Assembly: GCA_003225055.1 (NCBI GenBank)
Contig: QIAU01000153.1
Location: forward strand, 1-49,717
Length of the DNA: 49,717 nucleotides
Direction: 5' to 3'
Source: Acidobacteriota bacterium
Lineage (GTDB): Bacteria > Acidobacteriota > Terriglobia > Terriglobales > Acidobacteriaceae
This document shows, in pieces, positions 8,415 through 17,659 of this stretch (position 1 is its first letter; each line of letters begins with the position of its first letter). Position numbers and translations under genes: made by a program. The notes beneath the pieces are model-generated. The model was given only the letters and a program-made list of their open reading frames with translations, was not told where the DNA came from and did no database searches.

Positions 8415-10580
8415 ATGGCATCCAATAAGATCGACTTCCCACTAGGTGTAAGTCATGCCCACCCGGCGGCTGCACGCGGTGCGATCCTGTCAGCTACGCC
8501 GAACTGGTTGCAGGCCGTAGCCATTATTCGAAAACACTGGCGAGTGTCCCGAGCTTTCGCTGCCGTAGTGTTACTCACAGTCATTACCGGCACTCTTCTC
8601 ATGAAACCGGTTTATGAGCCCACGGCGCGACTGGAGATAGACCCTCCGGGAGCCGAGTTTTTCACCACGGAGAATACTGCCTCTGACAGTGGGAATCAGG
8701 AGTACCTGGATACGGAGGCAAAGAACCTGGAGAGCGATGAACTGGCACTATCCGTGATCAAGGCGCTTCACCTTGATAAGAAGGCAGGCCTGCCGTCCCA
8801 AGCGGCGGCGCAGGAAGATCAAACCCATATTGATGGCAATACCACAAGCGGCCTAACAGCGGAAGAGAACGCTGCGCTGCGCGCGTTTCACAAATCGTTT
8901 AAGGTCAGGCGTGACAGTACCAGCCGGATTATCACGGTGAGCTTCGCCAGTCATGATCCCAGGCTATCAGCAACGGTCGTCAACACCGCATTGCAGATGT
9001 TCGTCGACTCGACCTACCAGCACCGGCATGACTCTATCGTTAAATCGTCGGCATGGCTCGGCACACAACTTGAAGATATACGCAAGAAACTTGACGAGTC
9101 CAACCGGGCTCTAGCCGCCTTTCAACAAAAGACCGGGATTACAGATATTGACGAAAGTAAGAGTACGTTTTCGGAAAGGATGGCCGAGTTGAGCCGTCAG
9201 CAGAGTCAGGCCGAGGCTGATCGAGTCCAGTTGCGAGCCGAGCTGAGTAACGTACACGGCAAACACCTCGATGCTCTGACGGAAGTTCATACTAATCCGG
9301 TCATACAGGATCTGGAGAAGAAACTGGCTGAAGCCAAGGCAGAACTCAAAAAGACAAAGGTGATCTATGGCGAGAGCCATCCCAATGTAAAGAAGTTGCG
9401 CAGCGAGGCTGACGAGCTTCAGGCCCAGTTGAACGACCAACGCGCGTCTATTCTGCTGATGTTGAAGTCCAATTACAACGCGGCCGGATCCCGCGAGCAA
9501 GCGCTCAACGCGGAGATGAAAGCAGCCAGGAACAAGCTGAACCAGATGGCGCAGTACAGCCAGCTCAAGAAAGAAGTGCAGACCAACGCGGGGCTCTATA
9601 ACGATCTCTATAAAAAAGTGAAAGAGTCGGCGATCGCTGCCGGCGCGAAGTTAAGTGATATGCAGATTGTGGATCATGCCCGCGTGCTGGATCGTCCTAC
9701 GCGTCCCAACATCCCATTGGATTTAGCGCTCGGTTTGTTGACGGCCTCGGCCGGGGGTATCATGCTCGCGTTTGTCTGCGAGGCATTTGATCGAAGACTC
9801 TACACCGTTCAAGACGTGCAGAAACTGGTGGGAAGCTCTGCCGTTTCTCTTGTCCCAGCACTGGGCGCCGGCGTGCATGGACCCGAGCGCAAGTTTCTGG
9901 GCATGTTGCAATCCGCGAAGGTGCCGGACAAATTCCTGCAGAAGCGGCCGCGGTCCCCCGAATCGGAAGCGCTGCGCGCGCTGCACACCGCGATCATGCT
10001 TTCGCGGCGAGAGGACGACGTCCAAATCGTAGCGATAGCATCTTCGTTTGCCCGGGAGGGGAAAACTACTGTCGCAGTGAACCTGGCGATTGCCCTCGCG
10101 CAGTATGGGCCAACCTGCCTGATCGATGCCGATTTGCGACGGCCGCAGGTTGCTAAGGCGTTTCAAGTGCCTCGCGAACCTGGATTGGGCGAACTTCTCA
10201 GCAACCATGTGCCTTTGGAGGAAGCGCTTCATCCCGTTTCGGACATAGAGAATCTCAAGGTGCTGCCGGCAGGAGCTGAGGTGCAAGACACGGCAGCCGC
10301 GATTTGTTCTGACCGAATGCGGGACGTTTTGCGGGAACTGCGGGGCCATTTTCACTTTGTTGTCATGGATTGCCCACCCATTTTGCCCTATGCCGATGGC
10401 CGCGTACTCTCGACCCTGGCTGATGGGATTATTTTCGTATGCCGCTCGGGAGTCACTACCAGCGAAGCTCTGCTACATAGTCAGGATATTCTGAAAAAAC
10501 TCGAGGCTGCTCCGGTTTTGGAGGTGGTCCTCAACGGAGCCTCACTCGACGCGAAGGGATATAACTACGCTTACGAGTAA
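8415..10580 (+). CDS. Wzc-like chain-length regulator fused to a bacterial tyrosine kinase
   Basis: A 721-residue polysaccharide co-polymerase. A membrane helix at about 47-66 is followed by the Wzz domain (KPVYEPTARLEIDPPG), a long periplasmic coiled coil (about 190-420) and a second helix near 440-460. The cytoplasmic kinase has Walker A in SSFAREGKTT (about 544-553), Walker A' in CLIDADLRRP (about 568-577) and Walker B in VVMDCPP (about 649). The C-terminus ends GYNYAYE, so only two tyrosines are available for autophosphorylation, far fewer than in E. coli Wzc. It would control chain length and export together with the Wza-like protein at the operon end. The ribosome site before ATG 8415 is weak. 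Confidence 0.93.
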   Translation: MASNKIDFPLGVSHAHPAAARGAILSATPNWLQAVAIIRKHWRVSRAFAAVVLLTVITGTLLMKPVYEPTARLEIDPPGAEFFTTENTASDSGNQEYLDTEAKNLESDELALSVIKALHLDKKAGLPSQAAAQEDQTHIDGNTTSGLTAEENAALRAFHKSFKVRRDSTSRIITVSFASHDPRLSATVVNTALQMFVDSTYQHRHDSIVKSSAWLGTQLEDIRKKLDESNRALAAFQQKTGITDIDESKSTFSERMAELSRQQSQAEADRVQLRAELSNVHGKHLDALTEVHTNPVIQDLEKKLAEAKAELKKTKVIYGESHPNVKKLRSEADELQAQLNDQRASILLMLKSNYNAAGSREQALNAEMKAARNKLNQMAQYSQLKKEVQTNAGLYNDLYKKVKESAIAAGAKLSDMQIVDHARVLDRPTRPNIPLDLALGLLTASAGGIMLAFVCEAFDRRLYTVQDVQKLVGSSAVSLVPALGAGVHGPERKFLGMLQSAKVPDKFLQKRPRSPESEALRALHTAIMLSRREDDVQIVAIASSFAREGKTTVAVNLAIALAQYGPTCLIDADLRRPQVAKAFQVPREPGLGELLSNHVPLEEALHPVSDIENLKVLPAGAEVQDTAAAICSDRMRDVLRELRGHFHFVVMDCPPILPYADGRVLSTLADGIIFVCRSGVTTSEALLHSQDILKKLEAAPVLEVVLNGASLDAKGYNYAYE

Positions 10581-10592
10581 TCAGCACACGTG

Positions 10593-11360
10593 ATGCAGAC
10601 AGCCAAAACTCGAACCCCGATGCGAGTTGTGAGTCCCGGGCTGGGAACCACAGAAGCCGATAAGTCAGTGCATTGTGCAATCAGTCCATGGTGCAGGTCA
10701 TCCATCAAGCGGGCATTTGATGTGGTTCTCGCGTCCCTGATGGCGTTGCTGGTACTGCCTCTCATCCCGCTGATTGCCATTGCTGTGAAACTCAGCTCTC
10801 CAGGGCCGGTTTTTTTCCGGCAACGCCGGGTCGGCCTAGACGGCCGGGAATTCGAGGTCTTGAAATTCCGCACCATGATCCAGAACTCGCGCGGCGGGCT
10901 CGGCATCACGTCGAGCGTCGATCGCAGAATTACCCGCGCAGGACAGTTCCTGCGAAAATCAAAGCTAGACGAGTTACCTCAGCTTTTCTGTGTGCTCTCC
11001 GGTCAGATGAGTCTGGTGGGCCCCCGGCCGGACTTGCCGCAGTACTTTGCTTCACTGGATAAGAAGTATCACGAGGTTCTTCGTTTGCGCCCCGGCCTCA
11101 CGGGGAGAGCCTCGGTTCGGTTCCGCAACGAAGAGGAAATACTCTCCCGAGTGCCGCCTGACGAACTGGAATCGTTCTACGTCTCGACCATCTTCCCACG
11201 GAAAATTCAGCTGGAAATGGAATACGCTGAGACCGCAAACTTGTGGCAGGACCTAGTCATCCTGTTCCAAACGTTCTTCAAGTTGTTCTCAACCGAAACC
11301 GAAAGATTTGAGCAGCTCCAGCAGGACCAGCCCTCACCGGAAGCCGGTTCCATCGTCTAA
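10593..11360 (+). CDS. initiating sugar-phosphate transferase (undecaprenyl-phosphate, WbaP/WcaJ C-terminal type)
   Basis: About 255 residues. A single membrane helix (about 35-60) precedes the conserved sugar transferase domain: KRAFDVVLA, SSPGPVFFRQRRVG, FEVLKFRTM, then KLDELPQLFCVLSGQMSLVGPRP and a PGLTG motif. Members of this family transfer a sugar-1-phosphate from a UDP-sugar to undecaprenyl phosphate, the first membrane step of repeat-unit assembly. It is the short form without the N-terminal multi-helix domain. GTG 10590 directly before the ATG is an alternative start. The gene begins 12 bases after the kinase gene. Confidence 0.93.
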   Translation: MQTAKTRTPMRVVSPGLGTTEADKSVHCAISPWCRSSIKRAFDVVLASLMALLVLPLIPLIAIAVKLSSPGPVFFRQRRVGLDGREFEVLKFRTMIQNSRGGLGITSSVDRRITRAGQFLRKSKLDELPQLFCVLSGQMSLVGPRPDLPQYFASLDKKYHEVLRLRPGLTGRASVRFRNEEEILSRVPPDELESFYVSTIFPRKIQLEMEYAETANLWQDLVILFQTFFKLFSTETERFEQLQQDQPSPEAGSIV

Positions 11361-11418
11361 GGGCAGAGCTGGTAATCGCCGGTTGTGACGCTTATCTACC
11401 ATACCTTTTAGACTGTCA

Positions 11419-12816
11419 GTGCATATTAGCGCCTATCGAGCCTGGAATCGAGAAAGCACTTACAAGCCGCTGCTCCTGTTGATAGCAGCGGCAGTAGGCG
11501 CGTTAGTCGTTCGCCAAAGTTGGGTTTACATGGGGGCGCTTTTTGGACTATGCCTGGTGATCGTCTGGCCTGTTCTTGCGAGTCTGGGTGTTTTCGCTCT
11601 GCTGGTTCCCTTCGATTCCATTCTAGTGCTTGGCCACAGCGACGGTGGGACCACTTTGACGTTCGTGGTGGGCGGCCTGGCAATTGCTGTCCTGCTGGCA
11701 ACTGGCATCGGATTTCAGCGCTTTGTGATGCCACCTAAGGCGGCTCTCTGGTGGACGCTGTTCGTCTTCTGGGCGTCGGCCTCGGCGCTCTGGGCTTACG
11801 ATCAATCCCCCGTGGTTCAGCGGCTTCCCACGATGTTCAGCTTGTTCATTTTGTACATCGTTGCCAGCTCCTACCGTCTGCAGGGAACCGAGTTCTCGGG
11901 GCTGGTGACGATGACGATCCTCGGGGGATTCCTGGCCGCGCTGGTTGCTTTCCACCAGTTTTATCAGGGCCCCGTCGTTCAGGATACAAGAGGGTCCCTG
12001 ATCGTCGGGAATCGAGAAACCGATCCCAATATTTTCGCGGCGAGTTTGTTACTTCCGCTATCGCTGGCGGTAGGAGAATTTCTGGCTGCCCGGGCCTTGT
12101 TTCGCAGGATGTTAATGCTGCTCGCCGCGGGCGCCATTGCGCTCGGCGTATTCGTAACGATGTCCCGAGGCGCTCTTCTTGCCCTGACGACTATGGTGAT
12201 CGTTTATCTTGTGAAATTCCGAATGAACTGGCGTGTCTTTGTGCCGGTCGTCGTCTTGGGTGTCGCGTTGCTGTTTTCGCCGAAGCTCCTGCTCCAGCGG
12301 GTGGAGAAGACGGAAGCTACAGGTGGCGCCGGGCGAGTCTACATCTGGCAAGCGGGAATAGCTGCCTTCAAGGACCACGCCTTGGTGGGTGCCGGACTAG
12401 ACAATTTCCCTCTGATTTACGACGAGTATGCGGGCGCAGCGCGAAAGTTCGTTGGCCTCCACCGCGATCCTCACAACATATACCTTCAGACGGGAGTCGA
12501 GCTTGGCGTCATCGGCCTGACCCTGCTGATTCTCGCGATTACATGGCAGCTTCGCCTACCGAATCTGTCGGGAATCGAAAGTAAGAGAAGTCCAACGGAA
12601 CTTCACGTGACAGCGTGCCAAGCGGCGGCGTGGGGAATGTTGACCGCGAGTTTCTTCCTGGGAATGCTATGGTTCAAAGCCTTCTGGCTGGTGTGGATCA
12701 TGCTTACACTGGCTTGTCGGGAGAGCATGGCGGATTCGGCAACTTCTACCTTACAAATAGCTTCGCGACATTCGATCGCGGAACAGTCTCAGGCTCGTCC
12801 TGTCGAATTTCCGTAA
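11419..12816 (+). CDS. O-antigen polymerase/ligase-family membrane protein (Wzy candidate)
   Basis: A 465-residue integral membrane protein with about ten to twelve hydrophobic segments. The Wzy/WaaL-family region around residues 195-370 includes ETDPNIFAASLLLPL, a helix with TMSRGALLAL, and the periplasmic-loop motifs GRVYIWQAGIAAF and HNIYLQTGVELG. In this operon it is most likely the polymerase that joins lipid-linked repeat units, since a flippase and a Wzz-type regulator are also present. A ligase role cannot be excluded by sequence. The start is GTG 11419. Confidence 0.88.
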   Translation: MHISAYRAWNRESTYKPLLLLIAAAVGALVVRQSWVYMGALFGLCLVIVWPVLASLGVFALLVPFDSILVLGHSDGGTTLTFVVGGLAIAVLLATGIGFQRFVMPPKAALWWTLFVFWASASALWAYDQSPVVQRLPTMFSLFILYIVASSYRLQGTEFSGLVTMTILGGFLAALVAFHQFYQGPVVQDTRGSLIVGNRETDPNIFAASLLLPLSLAVGEFLAARALFRRMLMLLAAGAIALGVFVTMSRGALLALTTMVIVYLVKFRMNWRVFVPVVVLGVALLFSPKLLLQRVEKTEATGGAGRVYIWQAGIAAFKDHALVGAGLDNFPLIYDEYAGAARKFVGLHRDPHNIYLQTGVELGVIGLTLLILAITWQLRLPNLSGIESKRSPTELHVTACQAAAWGMLTASFFLGMLWFKAFWLVWIMLTLACRESMADSATSTLQIASRHSIAEQSQARPVEFP

Positions 12817-12880
12817 CTAATCAGGCACCAGCAAACGCCGATCACCTCGAGAATTTTGATTCCATCAGTCGATAAGCCTA

Positions 12881-14068
12881 ATGATTGACCAGTCCACTGC
12901 CAGTGCGCGGGTTGAGGTCCCCAAGCTGCGAAAGCTGACCGCGTCAGCTGCGGGAAAGTTCATTTCGGTTTGCCACATTGTACCGGCAGACATGTGGGCC
13001 GGCGCCGAAGCGCAAATCGCTATCCTGCTGGGAGGTCTCTCGCGGCAGTCGAACTTATCGATTTGTGCGATTGCGCTGGGAGACGGCCGCGTAGTTGCTG
13101 AATTGCAAGACTGCGGGATTGAAACCAAGGTGATCCACCAGCCACATAGACGTTTTTGGGGTTGTTTTCGAGAGGCTGCTGAGTTCCTCTGGAACAGGAA
13201 AATACAGATTCTACACTCACACAAGAGTAAGGATAATGTGCTTGCCCTCTTGCTGGCCAAGTGCCTTCGCATCCCTCATAACGTACGGACAGTGCACGGA
13301 CTTCCAGAGCCGGCAACCCTTAAAGACCGGCTGGTCTACGCGGCCGATCGAAGAACTGCTCCTCTGGCAAGTCGCCTGATAAGTGTAAGTTCAGACCTGC
13401 GCTCATCTCTCACTCAATACATACCCTCATCGAAGATCGATGTTATCCGCAACACGGTTGATCTACGACAAGTGAAATCAAGCCTAAGGAAGGCCGACGC
13501 GAAGCGTCGCCTCGGCATTTCCCCGGATGCCTTTGTGATCGGGACGGCAGCCCGTCTAGTGCCCGTGAAGCGACTGGACATTTTTCTTGCGGTTGCAGAG
13601 CTCATCTCGAAACAAGTGTCCAACCTTGCTGTCGTGATTGCCGGCGAGGGCGGAGAACGGGATCGTCTGCAGGCGCAAGTCTCTCGTACGAGCCTTGAAC
13701 AGCAGGCTCACTTTCTCGGTCATCGGGATGATATCTACGACATCTTACGAGCCATGGACCTTCTATTGATCACTTCAGACCATGAGGGACTGCCTACCGT
13801 GCTGTTAGAAGCCATGGCGCTGGGAATCCCAGTTGTAAGCCGCAGCGTAGGAGGGATTCCTGAAGTTATCGACGACGGCGTGAATGGGATCCTGGTCGAA
13901 TCTAACAGTCCGGATGAAATAGCAGAAGCATCGCTTCGCATTTTGAGTGATGCCAGCTTGCACGCAGACCTTGCGCTGGCTGGCTGGCAGACAGTAATTA
14001 AAGGCTATTCAGCCGGGGCCAGTGCTGTGGAAATGACCCGGATTTATCAATCGCTCAGCCAAGAATAA
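12881..14068 (+). CDS. GT4-family glycosyltransferase
   Basis: A 395-residue GT-B glycosyltransferase. The N-terminal acceptor domain begins ISVCHIVPADMWAGAE (about 28-43). The C-terminal donor domain has IGTAARLVPVKRLDIF (about 220) and the retaining-enzyme Glu motif EGLPTVLLEAMA (about 305-316) followed by SVGGIPEVI. It should add one sugar of the repeat unit on the cytoplasmic face; donor and linkage cannot be read from the sequence. It ends 10 bases before the next glycosyltransferase gene. Confidence 0.93.
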   Translation: MIDQSTASARVEVPKLRKLTASAAGKFISVCHIVPADMWAGAEAQIAILLGGLSRQSNLSICAIALGDGRVVAELQDCGIETKVIHQPHRRFWGCFREAAEFLWNRKIQILHSHKSKDNVLALLLAKCLRIPHNVRTVHGLPEPATLKDRLVYAADRRTAPLASRLISVSSDLRSSLTQYIPSSKIDVIRNTVDLRQVKSSLRKADAKRRLGISPDAFVIGTAARLVPVKRLDIFLAVAELISKQVSNLAVVIAGEGGERDRLQAQVSRTSLEQQAHFLGHRDDIYDILRAMDLLLITSDHEGLPTVLLEAMALGIPVVSRSVGGIPEVIDDGVNGILVESNSPDEIAEASLRILSDASLHADLALAGWQTVIKGYSAGASAVEMTRIYQSLSQE

Positions 14069-14078
14069 ATACCGCACA

Positions 14079-15320
14079 ATGTCATCCTTATCGATTTTTA
14101 ACGCACCAGCCACTCTCCCCGCATCGTTCGGGAAACCGATGCCAGACCCCTTACGCTCTGAGCTGTCTGTCATGGTAGTCGATCCTTCTTGCTACAGCCT
14201 GCCGTACGACTGTTCCCTGTGTGAAGCGCTTACACAATCCTGTGGGTGCCGGGTGACGTTGGCGCGCAGCGAATATATGAGTTCGACATGGAACTGGCCC
14301 GGGAGTTTTTGTGAATGGAAGCACTTTTACTCCCTATCTCATCAATATGCGCGCCGCTTCGGCGGTAAGTGGTGGTGGAGACACGCAAAGGGAGTAGAAC
14401 ACGTATTCAACATGGCGCAATTCGTCAAGCGATTGCGGTGCCAGCCGCCGGATATCGTGCACTTCCAGTGGCTTCCGATACCCGCGTTAGACAGCCTGCA
14501 GGTTCGCAAGATCAAGGATTTTGCGCCAGCGGTGTTAACTCTGCACAATACGGGGACGCTCGCCCATGGTTCGGTGTCGCGGTGGCAGAGGTCGGGGTTT
14601 CGCCGCGTGTTCGACGATTTCAGCGCCGTGATCGTGCATTCCCAGTTCAGCAAACGGCGGCTGCTTGAGAAGAAGTGGGTTTCGGAAGATCGCATCCATG
14701 TCATTCCGCACGGCCCCCTGCAGTACTACAACCCCGAAGACAGATGCTATCCGCAAAAAACAGCCCAAGAGCAGACGCTCTTATTCTTCGGTCGCATAGA
14801 AGCCTACAAGGGGCTCGAGGTTCTCATCCGGGCATTTGCGCAGCTTCCCAGAGATCTGCTTAACAACACGCGACTGGTGATCGCCGGGGCCGCTGGATTT
14901 GCTCTTGCGCCCCTTCGCAAGCTCTCAAAACGGTTGCAGGTTGAGGGGCGGATTAGTTGGGACGTGCGTTTTATCCGGGAGCAGGAAATCCCCGCACTCT
15001 TTCGTGCCGCTTCAGTTGTCGTTTTGCCGTACCTGGACATCGATCAGAGCGGAGTACTGATGACGGCAATCGCCTTCGATAAGGCGGTCGTAGCAAGCCG
15101 AGTTGGCGGCATCGCAGAGACTATCCAAGATCGCGTGCATGGTTTGTTGACAGAGCCCGGGAATGTGGAGTCTCTGGCGAAGGCCCTCGAGTCGGCACTC
15201 ACAAACACTGAGCTTAGACATTCGATGGAAAACTCGGTGCGCCAACTCAGAACCCGCGAACTGTCGTGGGAATCCGTGGCCCAGAAAACCTTTGCGGTAT
15301 ACCAGCAAGTCTGTGGCTAA
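14079..15320 (+). CDS. GT4-family glycosyltransferase
   Basis: A 413-residue GT-B enzyme. The N-terminal half carries an acceptor-domain pattern with PDIVHFQWLPIPALD. The donor domain contains LLFFGRIEAYKGLEVLI (about 235-251) and ends VVASRVGGIAETI. The usual Glu-x7-Glu motif is replaced by QSGVLMTAIAFDKAVV, a variant found in a WcaL-like subgroup. It lies between another glycosyltransferase and the aminotransferase, consistent with repeat-unit assembly. Donor sugar is unknown. Confidence 0.92.
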   Translation: MSSLSIFNAPATLPASFGKPMPDPLRSELSVMVVDPSCYSLPYDCSLCEALTQSCGCRVTLARSEYMSSTWNWPGSFCEWKHFYSLSHQYARRFGGKWWWRHAKGVEHVFNMAQFVKRLRCQPPDIVHFQWLPIPALDSLQVRKIKDFAPAVLTLHNTGTLAHGSVSRWQRSGFRRVFDDFSAVIVHSQFSKRRLLEKKWVSEDRIHVIPHGPLQYYNPEDRCYPQKTAQEQTLLFFGRIEAYKGLEVLIRAFAQLPRDLLNNTRLVIAGAAGFALAPLRKLSKRLQVEGRISWDVRFIREQEIPALFRAASVVVLPYLDIDQSGVLMTAIAFDKAVVASRVGGIAETIQDRVHGLLTEPGNVESLAKALESALTNTELRHSMENSVRQLRTRELSWESVAQKTFAVYQQVCG

Positions 15321-15356
15321 CGAGTAAGCGTTGCCGAGGTGCCATTGGGAGGGATG

Positions 15357-16541
15357 ATGAGCAATACGTATATACCTTTCCATCAGCCGTCAATTGGCGA
15401 AGAAGAGATTGAGGCGGTAAAGCAGGTTCTTGCCTCGAAGTGGCTGACGACAGGGCCGGTCACACACGAATTCGAAGCTGAATTCGCTGCTTATATCGGG
15501 TGCACGCATGCGATTGCAGTGAGCTCTGCGACTGCTGCTCTGCAGCTCGCAATGGATGCCATTGGGCTCCGGCCAGGCGATGAAGTGCTTCTTCCAACCT
15601 ACACGTTTACCGCTACAGCGGAGGTCGTGACTTACTTCGGCGCCGTCCCCGTGCTGGTCGACAGCACACCCGAGGGCTTCAACATGGATCCTGCGGACGC
15701 CGCCGGGCGTATCACCGAGCGCAGCCGCGCGATTGTTCCCGTTCACATTGCAGGTGAACCTTGCAATTTAGAGGCGATCCATGCGTTAGCCAAAGCGCCG
15801 GGGCTCCACGTTGTCGAGGATGCAGCACATTCCCTGCCGGCCGTGTACCGCGGGCGACGAATCGGTACGATCTCCGAGCTGACCGCCTTCAGCTTTTACG
15901 CGACCAAGACGATCACTACGGGCGAGGGGGGCATGTTGACTACCAACAATGATGACTATGCCCGTCGTGCCCGGATGATGCGCCTGCACGGCATTTCAGG
16001 CGACGCGTGGAAACGCTATTCCAAACACGGATCGTGGTTCTATGAAGTTCAAGAGGCCGGCTACAAACTGAATCTCACCGATCTGCAAAGTGCTCTTGGC
16101 CGCGCACAACTGAAGAAGGCGGACGAGTTCTGCCAGCGCCGTCGCGCAATTGCAGAGCGCTATTTACAGGCATTTGGTGAGCTGGAAGAATTGCAGTGTC
16201 CTCCAATCGCAGAACCCGACGGGGAGCACTCTTGGCACTTATTTATCCTGCGAATTCGTCCAGAGCTTCTTGCCCTGGAGCGGGGAGAATTTATCAGCCA
16301 GCTTGGAAAATTGGGGATTGGTACCAGTGTTCACTTTATTCCCCTGCATCTCCATCCTTTTTACAAGCGTACCTGCGGACATCGACAATATGACTTCCCC
16401 CACGCGGAAGAGGCGTTTAGGCGCTGCATTTCTCTGCCCATCTTTCCGGATATGAGCGAATCCGATGTCCAACGCGTAATCAATGCGGTGGAGCATGTAG
16501 TAACTCAGAACCGCAAGGTTGTGCTGCCAGTTGCGAGCTAG
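15357..16541 (+). CDS. DegT/DnrJ/EryC1/StrS-family sugar aminotransferase
   Basis: A 394-residue PLP enzyme. The start is set at ATG 15357 because GGGAGGG ends only a few bases upstream; GTG 15339 and ATG 15354 are alternatives. Early motifs are KWLTTGPVTHEFE and AVSSATAALQLAMDAIG. The PLP lysine is Lys184 in SFYATKTITTGEGGM. Enzymes of this family add an amino group to keto-sugar nucleotides, such as the 4-keto-6-deoxy product expected from the CapD-type dehydratase in this operon. That link is inferred from context. Confidence 0.93.
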   Translation: MSNTYIPFHQPSIGEEEIEAVKQVLASKWLTTGPVTHEFEAEFAAYIGCTHAIAVSSATAALQLAMDAIGLRPGDEVLLPTYTFTATAEVVTYFGAVPVLVDSTPEGFNMDPADAAGRITERSRAIVPVHIAGEPCNLEAIHALAKAPGLHVVEDAAHSLPAVYRGRRIGTISELTAFSFYATKTITTGEGGMLTTNNDDYARRARMMRLHGISGDAWKRYSKHGSWFYEVQEAGYKLNLTDLQSALGRAQLKKADEFCQRRRAIAERYLQAFGELEELQCPPIAEPDGEHSWHLFILRIRPELLALERGEFISQLGKLGIGTSVHFIPLHLHPFYKRTCGHRQYDFPHAEEAFRRCISLPIFPDMSESDVQRVINAVEHVVTQNRKVVLPVAS

Positions 16542-16585
16542 TTACGGATTACTCCAAAAGAAAATCTGCCAGCAAGGTGGCTCTA

Positions 16586-17644
16586 ATGGATCCGGAACGT
16601 TGTCTGGTCTCAATTGTTATACCGATGCGTAACGAAGAGCGGTACATCCGTGCCTGCCTGAACAGCATACTGGCCAACGACGTACCCCATCACCGCTACG
16701 AAATCCTGGTCGTCGATGGGGATTCCACCGACCGCTCGCGCGAAGTCGTCGCGCAGATGCAGAACGAATATCCGCAAATCCAGCTGCTTAGGAACAAGGC
16801 AGGGACGGTTCCTCCAGCCATGAACATCGGCATACGGGCTGCTCGCGGGAAGTACATCCTACGCATGGATGCCCATTCGGAATATCCGAGTGATTACATA
16901 GGAAATTGCATAGAAGAACTGGAACGCACCGGCGCCGAGAACGTTGGGGGCAGGCTCATCACAAAGCCAGGAGCGGACTCTTTTGTGGCGAAGGCGATTG
17001 CGTATCTCACTCAAAATTCAATTGCAGTTGGCAATTCCAAGTACCGGACGGGGGGTGCGGGCCGATACGTGGATACCGTTCCCTTTGGCGCATTTCGAAG
17101 AGAAGTCTTCGATCGAGTGGGATTATTTCGCGAAGATCTAACGCGGCACCAGGATTTCGAATTCAATGCGCGACTTCGCCATGCCGGAGGAAAAATCTTT
17201 CTGTCGCCGCGCATCTATCTCACCTATTACAACGTGCCGAACTTTGCCAAATTCGTGCGACAGGCGTATCTGAATGGAATCTGGTGTGCACGTGCCTGGA
17301 CGCGCTATCCGGTCTGCTTTTGCTGGCGCCACGCGGCGCCCCTGGTTTTCGCGGCTGGACTTCTGGGTGCACTCGCACTGGGTGCAATGGCGAAACTATT
17401 CTTATGGCTTGCGCTATTCGGGCTGGTAGTCTATGTGGCCGCTGCGTCGGCGGCAGGGGTTCAGATAGCCAGTAAGAACGGCTTGCGATACTTGTTCATA
17501 ACTCCGCCATTAATGTTCAGTTACCACCTGGTGTATGGGGCCAGCACTATCGCCGGCTTCTTCGGGGTCGCCGTCGAAAGACTTTCACTCCTGAAAGGTC
17601 GAGCTAGCGAATCAGTATCCGGAAGTCAGACGGACTCTGCTTAG
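16586..17644 (+). CDS. GT2-family glycosyltransferase (ExoA-like)
   Basis: A 352-residue GT-A glycosyltransferase. ATG 16586 is preferred over GTG 16577 because AAGGTGG lies upstream at a good distance. The catalytic domain begins VSIVIPMRNEERYI; Asp44 and Asp46 lie in LVVDGDSTDRS, and a DAH motif near residue 94 (LRMDAHSEYP) serves as the metal-binding DXD equivalent. Two to three hydrophobic helices fill residues about 240-335. The arrangement resembles ExoA of succinoglycan synthesis, a beta-1,3 glucosyltransferase, but the linkage here is not determined. Confidence 0.92.
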   Translation: MDPERCLVSIVIPMRNEERYIRACLNSILANDVPHHRYEILVVDGDSTDRSREVVAQMQNEYPQIQLLRNKAGTVPPAMNIGIRAARGKYILRMDAHSEYPSDYIGNCIEELERTGAENVGGRLITKPGADSFVAKAIAYLTQNSIAVGNSKYRTGGAGRYVDTVPFGAFRREVFDRVGLFREDLTRHQDFEFNARLRHAGGKIFLSPRIYLTYYNVPNFAKFVRQAYLNGIWCARAWTRYPVCFCWRHAAPLVFAAGLLGALALGAMAKLFLWLALFGLVVYVAAASAAGVQIASKNGLRYLFITPPLMFSYHLVYGASTIAGFFGVAVERLSLLKGRASESVSGSQTDSA

Positions 17645-17659
17645 ATTCTTACAATTGAA

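Noticed and set aside
9723-10355. Minus-strand 210-codon frame in the Wzc-like kinase gene.
   Set aside because: Antisense to Walker motifs of the kinase and without family resemblance.
11751-12584. Long plus-strand frame overlapping the O-antigen polymerase gene.
   Set aside because: Arg- and Gly-rich product without motifs, in the wrong frame of a well supported membrane protein.
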